NCBI GenBank assembly: GCA_046295655.1
Contig: JBKBMT010000018.1
Span: 1-46,509 of the forward strand
Source: JBKBMT01 sp046295655
GTDB lineage: Bacteria; Pseudomonadota; Alphaproteobacteria; Rhodobacterales; Rhodobacteraceae
Reading direction: 5' to 3'
Length of the DNA stretch: 46,509 bases
The notes under the pieces were generated by a model. The model ran no database searches, had not been told where the DNA came from, and was given only the letters and a program-made list of their open reading frames with translations. The stretch's first letter is position 1. Each line of letters opens with the position of its first letter. Shown here one piece after another: positions 35,494-42,956 of the stretch. The translations under genes were made by a program, and so were the position numbers.

Positions 35494-35536
35494 GCCGGCG
35501 TGCCTCGCCGGCCTCCGTCGCGGCCGAACCGGCCGC
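35494..35536 (+). repeat. Two tandem hairpins between cupin and dctQ
   Basis: GCCGGCG-TGCCT-CGCCGGC (35494-35512) and GCGGCC-GAACC-GGCCGC (35520-35536) are perfect 7- and 6-base stems, separated by 7 bases, in the 75-base spacer. No T tract. They could act as an mRNA processing or 3'-end stability element that makes the binding protein and cupin more abundant than the membrane subunits. Confidence 0.45.
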
Positions 35537-35562
35537 GGCGCCCCCAGCTTCCGGCCGGAACC

Positions 35563-36123
35563 ATGTCTATGACCAGAGGGATCGCGATCTACAGAACCAC
35601 GCTGCGCTGGCTGATCCAGAGCCTCCTTCTGGTGCTGCTTCTGGTCATGGGCGCGCAGATCGTGGCGCGCTACGGTCTCAATGCCTCGCTGATCTGGGCC
35701 GAGGAACTGTGCCGGTATCTGCTGATCTGGGTGTCGTTCCTTGCGGTCGCGCTGGCCTACGAACGCGGCGAGGTTGCCGCCGTCCATGCCCTGCGCGATG
35801 CGCTGCCGCGCAAGGCCGGTCTCGTGCTTGCGATGCTCGCCAATCTTCTTGGCATCGTCCTTCTGCTGCTGCTGGTCCACTACGGTCTGCGCTACGCGTC
35901 GATGATCGGTTCGCAGCCGGTTCCGGCGCTGCGGTTCCTGCTGGGTGACCTGTTCGGTCCGGCCTTCCCGGTGCCGCGGATCTACTGGGTTTTCGTCGCC
36001 CTGCCGGTTGGCCTTGCCCTGCTGGCCCTGCGGCTGGCAATCGACCTCTGGCTGTACGGGCGGCTTCTTGCGACCGGCGGCCGGGCTGCGGATCTGCGGG
36101 CATCGGCGGGGGACGTGGCGTGA
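35563..36123 (+). CDS. TRAP transporter small permease (DctQ family)
   Basis: 186 aa using the ATG at 35563 (MSMTRGIAIYRTTLRW); a GTG at 35500 would add 21 residues rich in Pro/Arg that fall in the hairpin spacer and are not conserved. Four hydrophobic helices and the core ARYGLNASLIWAEELCRYLLIWVSFLAVALAYERGE mark a DctQ protein. It overlaps dctM by 4 bases (GTGA). Confidence 0.88.
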   Translation: MSMTRGIAIYRTTLRWLIQSLLLVLLLVMGAQIVARYGLNASLIWAEELCRYLLIWVSFLAVALAYERGEVAAVHALRDALPRKAGLVLAMLANLLGIVLLLLLVHYGLRYASMIGSQPVPALRFLLGDLFGPAFPVPRIYWVFVALPVGLALLALRLAIDLWLYGRLLATGGRAADLRASAGDVA

Positions 36124-37394
36124 CGCTCTACCTCGGCGCGTTCGTGCTGTTCCTGCTGATCGGCATGCCGGTGGCGCTGAGCCTCGGCATGGCCTCGCTG
36201 ACCTATCTGGTCGTCAACGACCAGCTGCACCTGCTGCTCGCCTTTCCGCAGCGGATCATCGCCGGAATCGACAATTTCGTGCTGCTCACGATCCCGTTCT
36301 TCATCCTGGCCGGAAACCTGATGAACGCGGCCCAGCTGACCCGCCAGATCGTGCGCTTCGCGCAGATCATCGTCGGCCGCATCCGGGGCGGGCTGGCAGT
36401 GGTGAACGTCATGGCAAGCATGCTGTTTTCCGGGATCAGCGGCGCCGCGACGGCCGAGGCTTCGGCGATCGGGTCGATCATGATTCCGGCGATGCGGCGC
36501 GACGGATACTCGGCCGCCTATGCCGCCGCGCTGACCGCGATGGGCTCGCTTCTGGGCCCGCTCGTGCCGCCCTCGCTGGCGCTGATCCTGTACGGCGTGC
36601 TGACCGGCACCTCGATCGCCGATCTCTTCCTTGCGGGTATCGTGCCGGCGATCTGCCTTTGCGCGATGCTCGTCGGCTATGCGATCTGGAAGGCCCGGCG
36701 CGAGGATCATCCGGTGCCCCCGGCGCTGGCACCGACTGAACGGCGCGCGGCGGTGATCGGGGCGGTGCCCGCGCTGCTGCTGCCGGTGATCATCGTCGGC
36801 GGCATCCGCAGCGGGGTGTTCACACCGACCGAGGCCGCGGCCGTTGCCTGCTTCTATGCACTTGCGGTCGGTGGACTCATCTATCGCTCGCTCGGTCCGA
36901 GCACCATCGGCCGCGCGCTGTACGAGACCGCCACCATGTCCGCAGGCGTGATGCTGGTCGTCGGCATGGCGAGCATGACAGCCTTCGTCCTGGGGATCGA
37001 GAACATTCCGGCGCGGATCGCAGGCGGGCTGATCGGCCTGACCGACTCGCCCGTGCTGCTCCTGCTGCTTCTGAATCTCGTCCTGCTTATGCTCGGGCTG
37101 TTTCTGGAACCGCTGGCGGCGCTGATCCTCGCCATGCCGATCCTTGCGCTGATCCGGCCCGAACTGGGCATGGACCCGGTGCAATTCGGGGTCATGGTGG
37201 TTCTGAACCTGATGATCGGCATGGTCACGCCCCCGGTCGGTCTGGTCCTGTTTATCGTCGGTGCGATCGGACGGGAACCGATCGAGCGGGTGACGATGGC
37301 GGCGCTGCCGATGGTCCTGATCGCGCTGGTCGTCCTGGGACTGGTGGCGATGGTTCCGGCCCTGTCGCTGGCCCTGCCGGGGCTGTTCCGATGA
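36120..37394 (+). CDS. TRAP transporter large permease (DctM family)
   Basis: 424 aa from a GTG start. Twelve to thirteen membrane helices with ISGAATAEASAIGSIMIPAM, GSLLGPLVPPSLALILYGVLTGTSIADLFLAG and, near the end, MVTPPVGLVLFIVGAI, all DctM motifs. It is the sodium-driven channel subunit of the second TRAP transporter in this window. It overlaps the IclR gene by 4 bases (ATGA). Confidence 0.92.
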   Translation: MTLYLGAFVLFLLIGMPVALSLGMASLTYLVVNDQLHLLLAFPQRIIAGIDNFVLLTIPFFILAGNLMNAAQLTRQIVRFAQIIVGRIRGGLAVVNVMASMLFSGISGAATAEASAIGSIMIPAMRRDGYSAAYAAALTAMGSLLGPLVPPSLALILYGVLTGTSIADLFLAGIVPAICLCAMLVGYAIWKARREDHPVPPALAPTERRAAVIGAVPALLLPVIIVGGIRSGVFTPTEAAAVACFYALAVGGLIYRSLGPSTIGRALYETATMSAGVMLVVGMASMTAFVLGIENIPARIAGGLIGLTDSPVLLLLLLNLVLLMLGLFLEPLAALILAMPILALIRPELGMDPVQFGVMVVLNLMIGMVTPPVGLVLFIVGAIGREPIERVTMAALPMVLIALVVLGLVAMVPALSLALPGLFR

Positions 37395-38185
37395 CCGGGA
37401 TGCCGATGCTCGATCTCGACAAGTCCGCCAACCAGTCGACCCAGGTTGCCTTCCTGCTCATCGAGACGATGGCCGAGATCGGCGAGCCTGTCGCGCTGGG
37501 CGAGCTTGCGCGCCGGACGGGCATGCCGAAGCCGCGCACCTACCGCTTCCTGCGCACGCTTCAGGCGCTGGGCTATGTCGCGCAGGGACCGGAGGACGAC
37601 CGCTATCGGCTGACGCTCAAGATCTTTCACATCGGACAGGCGGTCGCGGACCGCACCCAGCTTCTGACCGAGGCACGGCCGCTGATGGTCCAGTTGAGGG
37701 ACCGGACCGGGATGACAACCACCCTGTCGCTGGTCGAGGCCGAGGGGATGCGTGTGCTGGATATCGTCCGCGCCGCCTCGCCGGTCGAGATCGTGACCCG
37801 TCCGGGTGCCGTGCTGCAATTCCATTGTTCGGCTCAGGGCAAGGTGGCGCTGGCCTTCGGGCCGCCCGAGCTGTGGGCACGGGTGCAGGCAGGCGGGCTG
37901 CACGCCTGGACCGCAAAGACCAAGACCGACCCGGGGCATCTGGCGGCACTGATCGACGAGGTCCGCGCCCGCGGTTGGGCCGAGGCGCCGGAAGAGGTGA
38001 TCGCAGGTGTGAATGCCCTGTCGGCCCCGATCTTCGATGCACGCCGTGCCCTTGCTGCCACCGTGACCATTGCCGGTCCGGTCGATGCCATCGGCCGGCC
38101 GCCCGATCCCGCCCTTGTCGCCGCGGTCCGGCAGGCGGCTCGCGGCATCTCCGGAAATCTCGGCTACACGGAGCCCGACTCATGA
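37391..38185 (+). CDS. IclR family transcriptional regulator
   Basis: 264 aa. N-terminal winged helix (about 14-80: SANQSTQVAFLLIETMAEIGEPVALGELARRTGMPKPRTYRFLRTLQALGYV) and C-terminal effector domain (about 90-250) with FHCSAQGKVALAF. It is translated in the middle of the operon, from an ATGA overlap, so it is made when the operon is on. It probably represses the operon by binding the palindrome at 34084-34096 and is released by the imported compound. Confidence 0.92.
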   Translation: MTGMPMLDLDKSANQSTQVAFLLIETMAEIGEPVALGELARRTGMPKPRTYRFLRTLQALGYVAQGPEDDRYRLTLKIFHIGQAVADRTQLLTEARPLMVQLRDRTGMTTTLSLVEAEGMRVLDIVRAASPVEIVTRPGAVLQFHCSAQGKVALAFGPPELWARVQAGGLHAWTAKTKTDPGHLAALIDEVRARGWAEAPEEVIAGVNALSAPIFDARRALAATVTIAGPVDAIGRPPDPALVAAVRQAARGISGNLGYTEPDS

Positions 38186-40260
38186 CCCGCTACGCCCTTG
38201 CCATCGACATCGGAGGTACCTTCACCGATGCTGTCCTGTTGGGCGAAAATGGCGCAAGTTTCGTCGACAAGACCCTGACAACGCATGACGATCTGCTCGA
38301 TGGGTTCTTCCGTGGCGTTGATCTGGTGCTGGGCCGCGCCGGCATCGGACCCGCCGCAGTGACCGATGTCGTGGTCCATGCAACGACCGTCGTCACGAAC
38401 GCGCTGATCGAGCGCAAGGGACCGCCCGTCGGCCTGATCCTGACCCGCGGCTTCAAGGACATCCTCTATATCCGCGACGAGCACCGGTACGACATGTACG
38501 ATCCGCAGATCGAATTTGCCGAACCGCTGATCCCGGCGGATCGCACCTTTACCCTGGCCGAGCGGATGCTGGCGGACGGGAGCGTGGCCGAAGCCCTCGA
38601 CCCGGCCGAGGCCGAGGGGCTGGCGCGGACCTGCGCAGAACGGGGCATAAGTTCGGTTGCGGTGTGCCTGCTGAATGCCTGGCGCAACGGCGCGCACGAG
38701 GTCATGGTGGCCGAAGCCTTCGCCCGTGCCGCGCCCGGCATCCATGTTTCGCTGTCCTCCGAGGTGGCGCCGCAGATGCGCGAATACCTGCGGGCCTCGA
38801 CCGTGGCGATCAACGCCTTCACGGTGCCGATCACGCGGCCCTATCTGACCGCGCTTGCGGCGGAGCTGCGTCGGCGCGGGTTTGCCTCGCAGCCGCTGAT
38901 CATGCTGTCGAATGGCGGCGTTCTGGCGGCCGAACGGGCGGGGCAGTTCCCGGTGCGGATGATCGAATCCGGCCCCGCGGCAGGGGCGCTGGTCGCCTGT
39001 CACTTCTCGCGGCTTCTGGGGCTTGGCGATCTGATCTCGTTCGACATGGGCGGGACCACGGCCAAGGCCTGCATGATCCAGAACCATCGGCCGCTTGTCA
39101 CCGGCACCTTCGAGGTGGACCGCCGCTATCGCTTCAAGCCCGGCAGCGGCATGCCGATCACCGTGCCCTCGATCGACATGATCGAGATCGGTGCCGGGGG
39201 CGGGTCGATGGCCTGGGTGGACGATCTGGGCCTGCTGCGGGTCGGGCCGGAGAGCGCGGGCTCGATGCCCGGCCCGGTCTGCTATGGTCGGGGCGGCGCC
39301 GTGCCCTGCGTGACCGACGCGGATGTCGTGCTGGGCATCCTCGATCCGGACCGGTTTCTGGGGGGCGACATGCGGCTTGACGCAGCGGCGGCGCGGCAGG
39401 CGGTGTCCCGGCTGGGCGAACGGCTGAAGTTGTCGCCCGAAGCGACCGCCTGGGGCATCTTCGAGGTGGTCTGCGAACAGATGGCGGCTGCTGCCCGCAC
39501 CCATGCCACCGACCGAGGTATCGACTACCGCGGGCTGCCGGTTCTGGCCTTCGGCGGAGCAGGGCCGGTGCACGCCTGCATGGTGGCCGAACTGATCGAC
39601 AGCCGGCAGGTGATCTATCCGCCCATGGCCAGCGTCCTGTCGGCCTTCGGGACGCTGGTGACGCCGGTCCAGATGGACCTGGTGCGCAGCCAGGTCGGGC
39701 CGCTGTCGGCGCTCGACCGGGCCGAGGCGAGGGCGACGCTTGGCCGGATGTGCGGCGAGGGCGAACAGGCACTTGCCGAGGCCGGCATCCCGCCCGAGCG
39801 GATCGAGTTCCGGTTCGGCGCCGACCTTCGCTATCTCGGCCAGCAGTCGGAACTTCGCGTGCCGCTGCCCTTCGACCCGCGCGACGGGTTCGACCCGGAT
39901 GCAATGGTTGCGCTGTTCGAGGCGGAATATGCGGCGCAGTACGGGCTGAAGCTCGACGGGATGCCCGTGGAACTGGTCAACTGGCGCGTCACCGCGAGAG
40001 GCCCCGAACCGCGGCGCGGATCGACTGTCGCCCCGGCGGCGGCACCGCCCGGCGCCGGGGCACGCCGCAGCGTCTTTCTGCGCGGACGCGCGGTCGATGT
40101 GCCGGTCCATGCCCGTGCCGCGCTGGGGGCGGGTGTGGAACTTGACGGTCCGCTGATCGTCGAGGAGCGCGAGACGACCGTGTTCGTCCTGCCCGGCTGG
40201 CGGCTCGCGGTTCATCCCGCGGGCAGCCTGATCGCAACCCGTATCGAGGAGCCGCGCTGA
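38182..40260 (+). CDS. Hydantoinase/oxoprolinase A subunit family protein (HyuA-like)
   Basis: 692 aa from the ATG at 38182, overlapping the IclR stop. N-terminal RYALAIDIGGTFTDAVLLGENG is the ASKHA-type ATP-binding start, with VVHATTVVTNALIERKG, ISFDMGGTTAKACMI and GAGGGSMAWVD typical of HyuA. It is the ATP-hydrolysing half of an enzyme with HyuB, active on N-methylhydantoin, 5-oxoproline, or a ketone (as in acetone carboxylase). No third small subunit as in acetone carboxylase is present, so a hydantoin, oxoproline or lactam substrate is more likely. Confidence 0.92.
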   Translation: MTRYALAIDIGGTFTDAVLLGENGASFVDKTLTTHDDLLDGFFRGVDLVLGRAGIGPAAVTDVVVHATTVVTNALIERKGPPVGLILTRGFKDILYIRDEHRYDMYDPQIEFAEPLIPADRTFTLAERMLADGSVAEALDPAEAEGLARTCAERGISSVAVCLLNAWRNGAHEVMVAEAFARAAPGIHVSLSSEVAPQMREYLRASTVAINAFTVPITRPYLTALAAELRRRGFASQPLIMLSNGGVLAAERAGQFPVRMIESGPAAGALVACHFSRLLGLGDLISFDMGGTTAKACMIQNHRPLVTGTFEVDRRYRFKPGSGMPITVPSIDMIEIGAGGGSMAWVDDLGLLRVGPESAGSMPGPVCYGRGGAVPCVTDADVVLGILDPDRFLGGDMRLDAAAARQAVSRLGERLKLSPEATAWGIFEVVCEQMAAAARTHATDRGIDYRGLPVLAFGGAGPVHACMVAELIDSRQVIYPPMASVLSAFGTLVTPVQMDLVRSQVGPLSALDRAEARATLGRMCGEGEQALAEAGIPPERIEFRFGADLRYLGQQSELRVPLPFDPRDGFDPDAMVALFEAEYAAQYGLKLDGMPVELVNWRVTARGPEPRRGSTVAPAAAPPGAGARRSVFLRGRAVDVPVHARAALGAGVELDGPLIVEERETTVFVLPGWRLAVHPAGSLIATRIEEPR

Positions 40261-41807
40261 TGGACGGTGTGACACTCCAGATCCTGTGGTCGAACCTCAT
40301 CGGCATCGTCAGCGAACAGGCCCGCGCATTGCAGCGGATCGCCTTCAGTCCGATCGTGCGCGAGGCAGGTGACCTTGCCAACGGCCTGTTCGATGCACGC
40401 GCGCGGATGGTGGCGCAGGCGGTGACGGGGACGCCGGGCCACATCAACTCGCTTGCGGCTGCTGCCGCGAACCTGCTGGCCCATGTGGAACGCGACAGCC
40501 TTGCCCCGGGCGATGTGCTGATCACCAACGATCCATGGATGTCGGCCGGACATTTCTTCGACATAACGGTGCTGTCGCCGATCTTCCGGGGCGAAAGGCT
40601 GATAGGTTTCGCCGGCTCCACCATCCATCACACCGACATCGGAGGTTACGGTATCGGCTCGGGCGCCCGCGACATTCACGAGGAGGGGCTCTGGATCCCG
40701 GTTCTGAAACTCTACGAAAAGGGCGCGCCGAACCGGACCCTGTTCGACATCATCCGCCGCAACGTGCGCACCCCCGAGGCGCTGATGGGCGATCTGTCGG
40801 CGCAGGTGTCGAGCGGGCTGATCGCCTCGCAGCGACTGAACGCCCTGTGCGACCGCTACGGGCTGGACGACATCGAGGCGGTGGCCGACGAGATCATCGC
40901 GCGCTCCGAGGCGGCGACGCGCGACAGCATCCGCCGGCTGCCGGCCGGCACCTTTCATGGCGCGACCAGTTTCGACGTGCCCGGTGGCCAGGTTATCGAG
41001 CTGCGCACCGCCGTGACCATCGAGCCCGATGCGGGCGAGATCGTGATCGACTTTGCCGGATCCTCGACGCAGAGCCCCGTCGGGATCAACGTGGTCCCGG
41101 CCTATACCCACGCCTACGCGACCTTCGCGGTGCGCTCCACCCTGAACCCGGATCTGCCGAACAACGCCGGCAGTCTGGCACCGATCCGGGTGGTGCTGCC
41201 CGAGGACTGTATCGTGAACGCCAAATACCCCTCGCCGGTCAATGCGCGCCATGTGGTGGGGATGTATGTGCCCTTCCCGATCCTGAACGCGCTGGCGCAG
41301 GTCGTGCCCGAGCGGGTGGTTGCAGAGGGGTCGGGGGCGGTATGGACGATCCAGATCCAGGGCAGGGATGCGGACGGCCGGCCGTTCACCAGTTCGATGT
41401 TCAACTATTCCGGTGGCATGGGCGCCCGGGCGGGAAAACCCGGGCTGTCGGCGATCTGCTATCCCACCGGGGTCGCGGCGGTGCCGGTCGAGGTTCTGGA
41501 GGCATCCTATCCGATCCGCTTCCTGTGCAAGGAACTGGAACCGGGGACCGGCGGGCGGGGCGCGCAGCCCGGCGGGCAGGGGCAGCGCATCGCCTACCGG
41601 ATGCGCACGGGCCGGCCCTGGCTTCTGAACACGATCCCCAGCCGGTTGCGGGTGGCGGCAAAAGGTCTTGCCGGCGGCGGCCCCGGCGCACCCGGCAGGC
41701 TGGAGATCAACGGCCGGCCCGTCACCGACACGCGGAAGATGGAGATGCAGCCCGATGACGAGGTGCTGATGGTCACGCCCGGCGGCGGCGGGTTCGGCGC
41801 AGGCTGA
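40260..41807 (+). CDS. Hydantoinase/oxoprolinase B subunit family protein (HyuB-like)
   Basis: 515 aa, overlapping hyuA by one base (TGATG). HyuB features are LQILWSNLIGIVSEQARALQRIAFSPIVREAGDLANGLFDARARMVAQAVTGTPGHI, TNDPWMSAGHFFDITVLSPIF, AGSTIHHTDIGGYGIGSGARDIHEEGLWIPVLKLYEKG and the C-terminal GGGFGAG. It pairs with the HyuA-like subunit. It ends the operon; an IalB gene converges 20 bases later. Confidence 0.92.
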   Translation: MDGVTLQILWSNLIGIVSEQARALQRIAFSPIVREAGDLANGLFDARARMVAQAVTGTPGHINSLAAAAANLLAHVERDSLAPGDVLITNDPWMSAGHFFDITVLSPIFRGERLIGFAGSTIHHTDIGGYGIGSGARDIHEEGLWIPVLKLYEKGAPNRTLFDIIRRNVRTPEALMGDLSAQVSSGLIASQRLNALCDRYGLDDIEAVADEIIARSEAATRDSIRRLPAGTFHGATSFDVPGGQVIELRTAVTIEPDAGEIVIDFAGSSTQSPVGINVVPAYTHAYATFAVRSTLNPDLPNNAGSLAPIRVVLPEDCIVNAKYPSPVNARHVVGMYVPFPILNALAQVVPERVVAEGSGAVWTIQIQGRDADGRPFTSSMFNYSGGMGARAGKPGLSAICYPTGVAAVPVEVLEASYPIRFLCKELEPGTGGRGAQPGGQGQRIAYRMRTGRPWLLNTIPSRLRVAAKGLAGGGPGAPGRLEINGRPVTDTRKMEMQPDDEVLMVTPGGGGFGAG

Positions 41808-41827
41808 ACCGCCCGCGCCCGATCCGC

Positions 41828-42502
41828 TCAGTTGCCTTCGCCCGCTGCGGCCTCCGCCGCCTCGGCCGCTTTCTCGGCGGCAGCATTGGCCGCGCGCACC
41901 GCTTCGTAGCCCGCGGTGAACCCGCGCAGCGACATCTGCAGGGCTACCTGTTCGTCCGGCAGCATGGCGGGGACGATCACCAGGGTCGCCTGATTGCCGC
42001 GCCGGAACGCATTGATCTCGGCCTCGGTGAACCCGACCCGCGCGAAACAGCCGATCGGCGCGCAGAAGGTGAACGGATAGCGCTTGGCCTGGCCGCCATC
42101 GACGCGCAGGGTGATCTGGGCCGTGAGCAGCGTCTCGAGCGGCGTGACGATCGTCGCGCCGGCTGCCGCCTGCTGGCCCGGCGGCAGGTTGAACAGGCTG
42201 ATCTCGGCGACCGAATTGCCCTGATCGTCCTGCAGCAGCTGATAAAGCTCGCAGGGATCGGCCTCCAGCCCGGTGCGGATGCAGCGGACGCTCCAGTCGC
42301 CGTGTTCCGCAGCGACATAGGTGGTGCCGGTCTCGTCGTCATCGACATCCTCGCCCAGCGACAGGTCGTTCGGCCCCTGGACAGGCGCTTCCTCGGTCCC
42401 GGCAGTGTCGGTCGCCGGCTGCTGACCGGCAGTCTGGCCATGAGCGGCCGGGGAAAGGGCGAGGGCAAGCGCAAGCGCAAGCGGCAGGCGCAGGTCGGTC
42501 AT
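41828..42502 (-). CDS. Invasion-associated locus B (IalB) family periplasmic protein
   Basis: 224 aa from the ATG at 42502 (open frame upstream has no conserved sequence). Signal peptide TDLRLPLALALALALSPAAHG, an acidic linker, then the IalB domain: HGDWSVRCIR, CELYQLLQDDQGNSVAEISLFNLPPGQQAAAGATIVTPLETLL, AKRYPFTFCAPIGCFARVGFTEAEINAFRRG, with paired Cys residues that could form disulfides. It ends in an Ala/Glu-rich coiled tail. IalB proteins are common in alphaproteobacteria; the name comes from Bartonella and does not imply virulence here. Confidence 0.9.
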   Translation of the reverse strand: MTDLRLPLALALALALSPAAHGQTAGQQPATDTAGTEEAPVQGPNDLSLGEDVDDDETGTTYVAAEHGDWSVRCIRTGLEADPCELYQLLQDDQGNSVAEISLFNLPPGQQAAAGATIVTPLETLLTAQITLRVDGGQAKRYPFTFCAPIGCFARVGFTEAEINAFRRGNQATLVIVPAMLPDEQVALQMSLRGFTAGYEAVRAANAAAEKAAEAAEAAAGEGN

Positions 42503-42540
42503 GTCTGTATCCTTGCCTCGGAACTGTTTTGCGGCGCATC

Positions 42541-42568
42541 CCCTAGCATGGGGCGCGGCACGAGTCAG
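42541..42568 (-). promoter_or_regulatory. Candidate proximal promoter of the ialB gene
   Basis: On the minus strand CTGACT (42568-42563), 16-base spacer, CTAGGG (42546-42541), with the ATG at 42502. Moderate similarity only; the leader would be about 30 bases. Confidence 0.35.
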
Positions 42569-42639
42569 GCCCCAATCGTCGGCGGGCGAACACGAACCGG
42601 CGACCTGCCGGTGCCGGTTCGGCGACACGGCGGCAGAAT

Positions 42640-42704
42640 GCGAAGAAAGGGCCCGCGAGGGCCCTTTCGACTGTTCTTGCTCCCTGTCGGACCGGCCGAC
42701 TTAT
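42640..42704 (-). ncRNA. Predicted small RNA B (two hairpins) upstream of ialB
   Basis: A strong promoter (42711-42739) sets a start near 42704, and a near-perfect terminator ends the transcript near 42640, giving about 65 bases. The RNA would begin with a GTCGG-CCGGT-CCGAC hairpin, a single-stranded linker AGGGAGCAAGAACAG, then the terminator hairpin. There is no credible open reading frame. Alternatives are an attenuated leader of ialB or a leader-derived sRNA. Confidence 0.5.
42646..42667 (-). terminator. Terminator of small RNA B
   Basis: AAAGGGCCC (42646-42654), GCGA loop, GGGCCCTTT (42659-42667): perfect 9-base stem. On the minus strand it ends CCCTTTCTTCGC, so it terminates minus-strand transcripts better than plus-strand ones. 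Confidence 0.75.
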
Positions 42705-42710
42705 GGCGAG

Positions 42711-42739
42711 ACGCTATGCGGTGTCGTGCTGCGCGTCAA
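42711..42739 (-). promoter_or_regulatory. Sigma-70 promoter of small RNA B
   Basis: TTGACG (42739-42734), exactly 17-base spacer, TAGCGT (42716-42711) on the minus strand. This is one of the best sigma-70 matches in the window. It has no gene start close to it, and a terminator lies 44 bases after the predicted start. Confidence 0.6.
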
Positions 42740-42782
42740 CAGTTAATGCGTCCCCGCCGACAGCGCAGAAGATGCAGCAAAC

Positions 42783-42869
42783 AAGAAGAAAAGAGGCCGC
42801 GCCCGAAGGCGCGGCCAGTCCAACAGGGAGGAAGTACCACCCGGCGGCGCACCCGAAGCCGACCACCGG
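42783..42869 (-). ncRNA. Predicted trans-acting small RNA A with anti-Shine-Dalgarno loop (MmgR/alpha-r8-like)
   Basis: Read on the minus strand from about 42869: a first stem CCGGTGG...CCGCCGG, then the single-stranded GGTACTTCCTCCCTGTTGGACT containing CUUCCUCCCU, then a terminator with TTCG loop and TCTTTTCTTC tail. A pyrimidine CU-rich loop complementary to ribosome binding sites between a 5' hairpin and an intrinsic terminator is the layout of Hfq-type trans-acting sRNAs. The CUUCCUCCCU element resembles the UUUCCUCCCU stretch I recall for MmgR (alpha-r8) of alphaproteobacteria. The 5' end and promoter are not located; the ends given are approximate. Confidence 0.52.
42795..42816 (-). terminator. 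Intrinsic terminator of small RNA A
   Basis: On the minus strand GGCCGCGCC-TTCG-GGCGCGGCC followed by TCTTTTCTTCTTGTTTG. Perfect 9-base GC stem, UUCG tetraloop and T-rich tail: the best intrinsic terminator in the window. No protein gene on the minus strand precedes it. Confidence 0.88.
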
Positions 42870-42872
42870 ACA

Positions 42873-42909
42873 GGCACAGACTGGCACAGACCGGTTAACG
42901 ATGTATGGT
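42873..42909 (+). promoter_or_regulatory. Candidate promoter of the DUF853 ATPase with helically phased repeats
   Basis: CTGGCA (42881-42886), 17-base spacer, TATGGT (42904-42909) on the plus strand, start near 42916. Two direct repeats GGCACAGAC (42873-42881 and 42883-42891), 10 bases apart, overlap the -35. That spacing is one helical turn, as for tandem binding of a regulator. Confidence 0.45.
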
Positions 42910-42956
42910 AGCCACCGGACGCAGCGCGCAGCCGGGCATGACGGGGGGAGGACAAG

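Noticed and set aside
42571..42640. tRNA-like segment (GAACCGGCGACCTGCCG resembles the antisense of a T-arm)
   Set aside because: Neither strand gives a pairing T-stem or acceptor stem, and no CCA or anticodon arm can be built.
42302..42898. Plus-strand open frame of 198 codons across the ialB 5' end and the sRNA region
   Set aside because: It overlaps ialB antisense and two terminators, with Arg-rich sequence and no ribosome site; it is not a likely gene.
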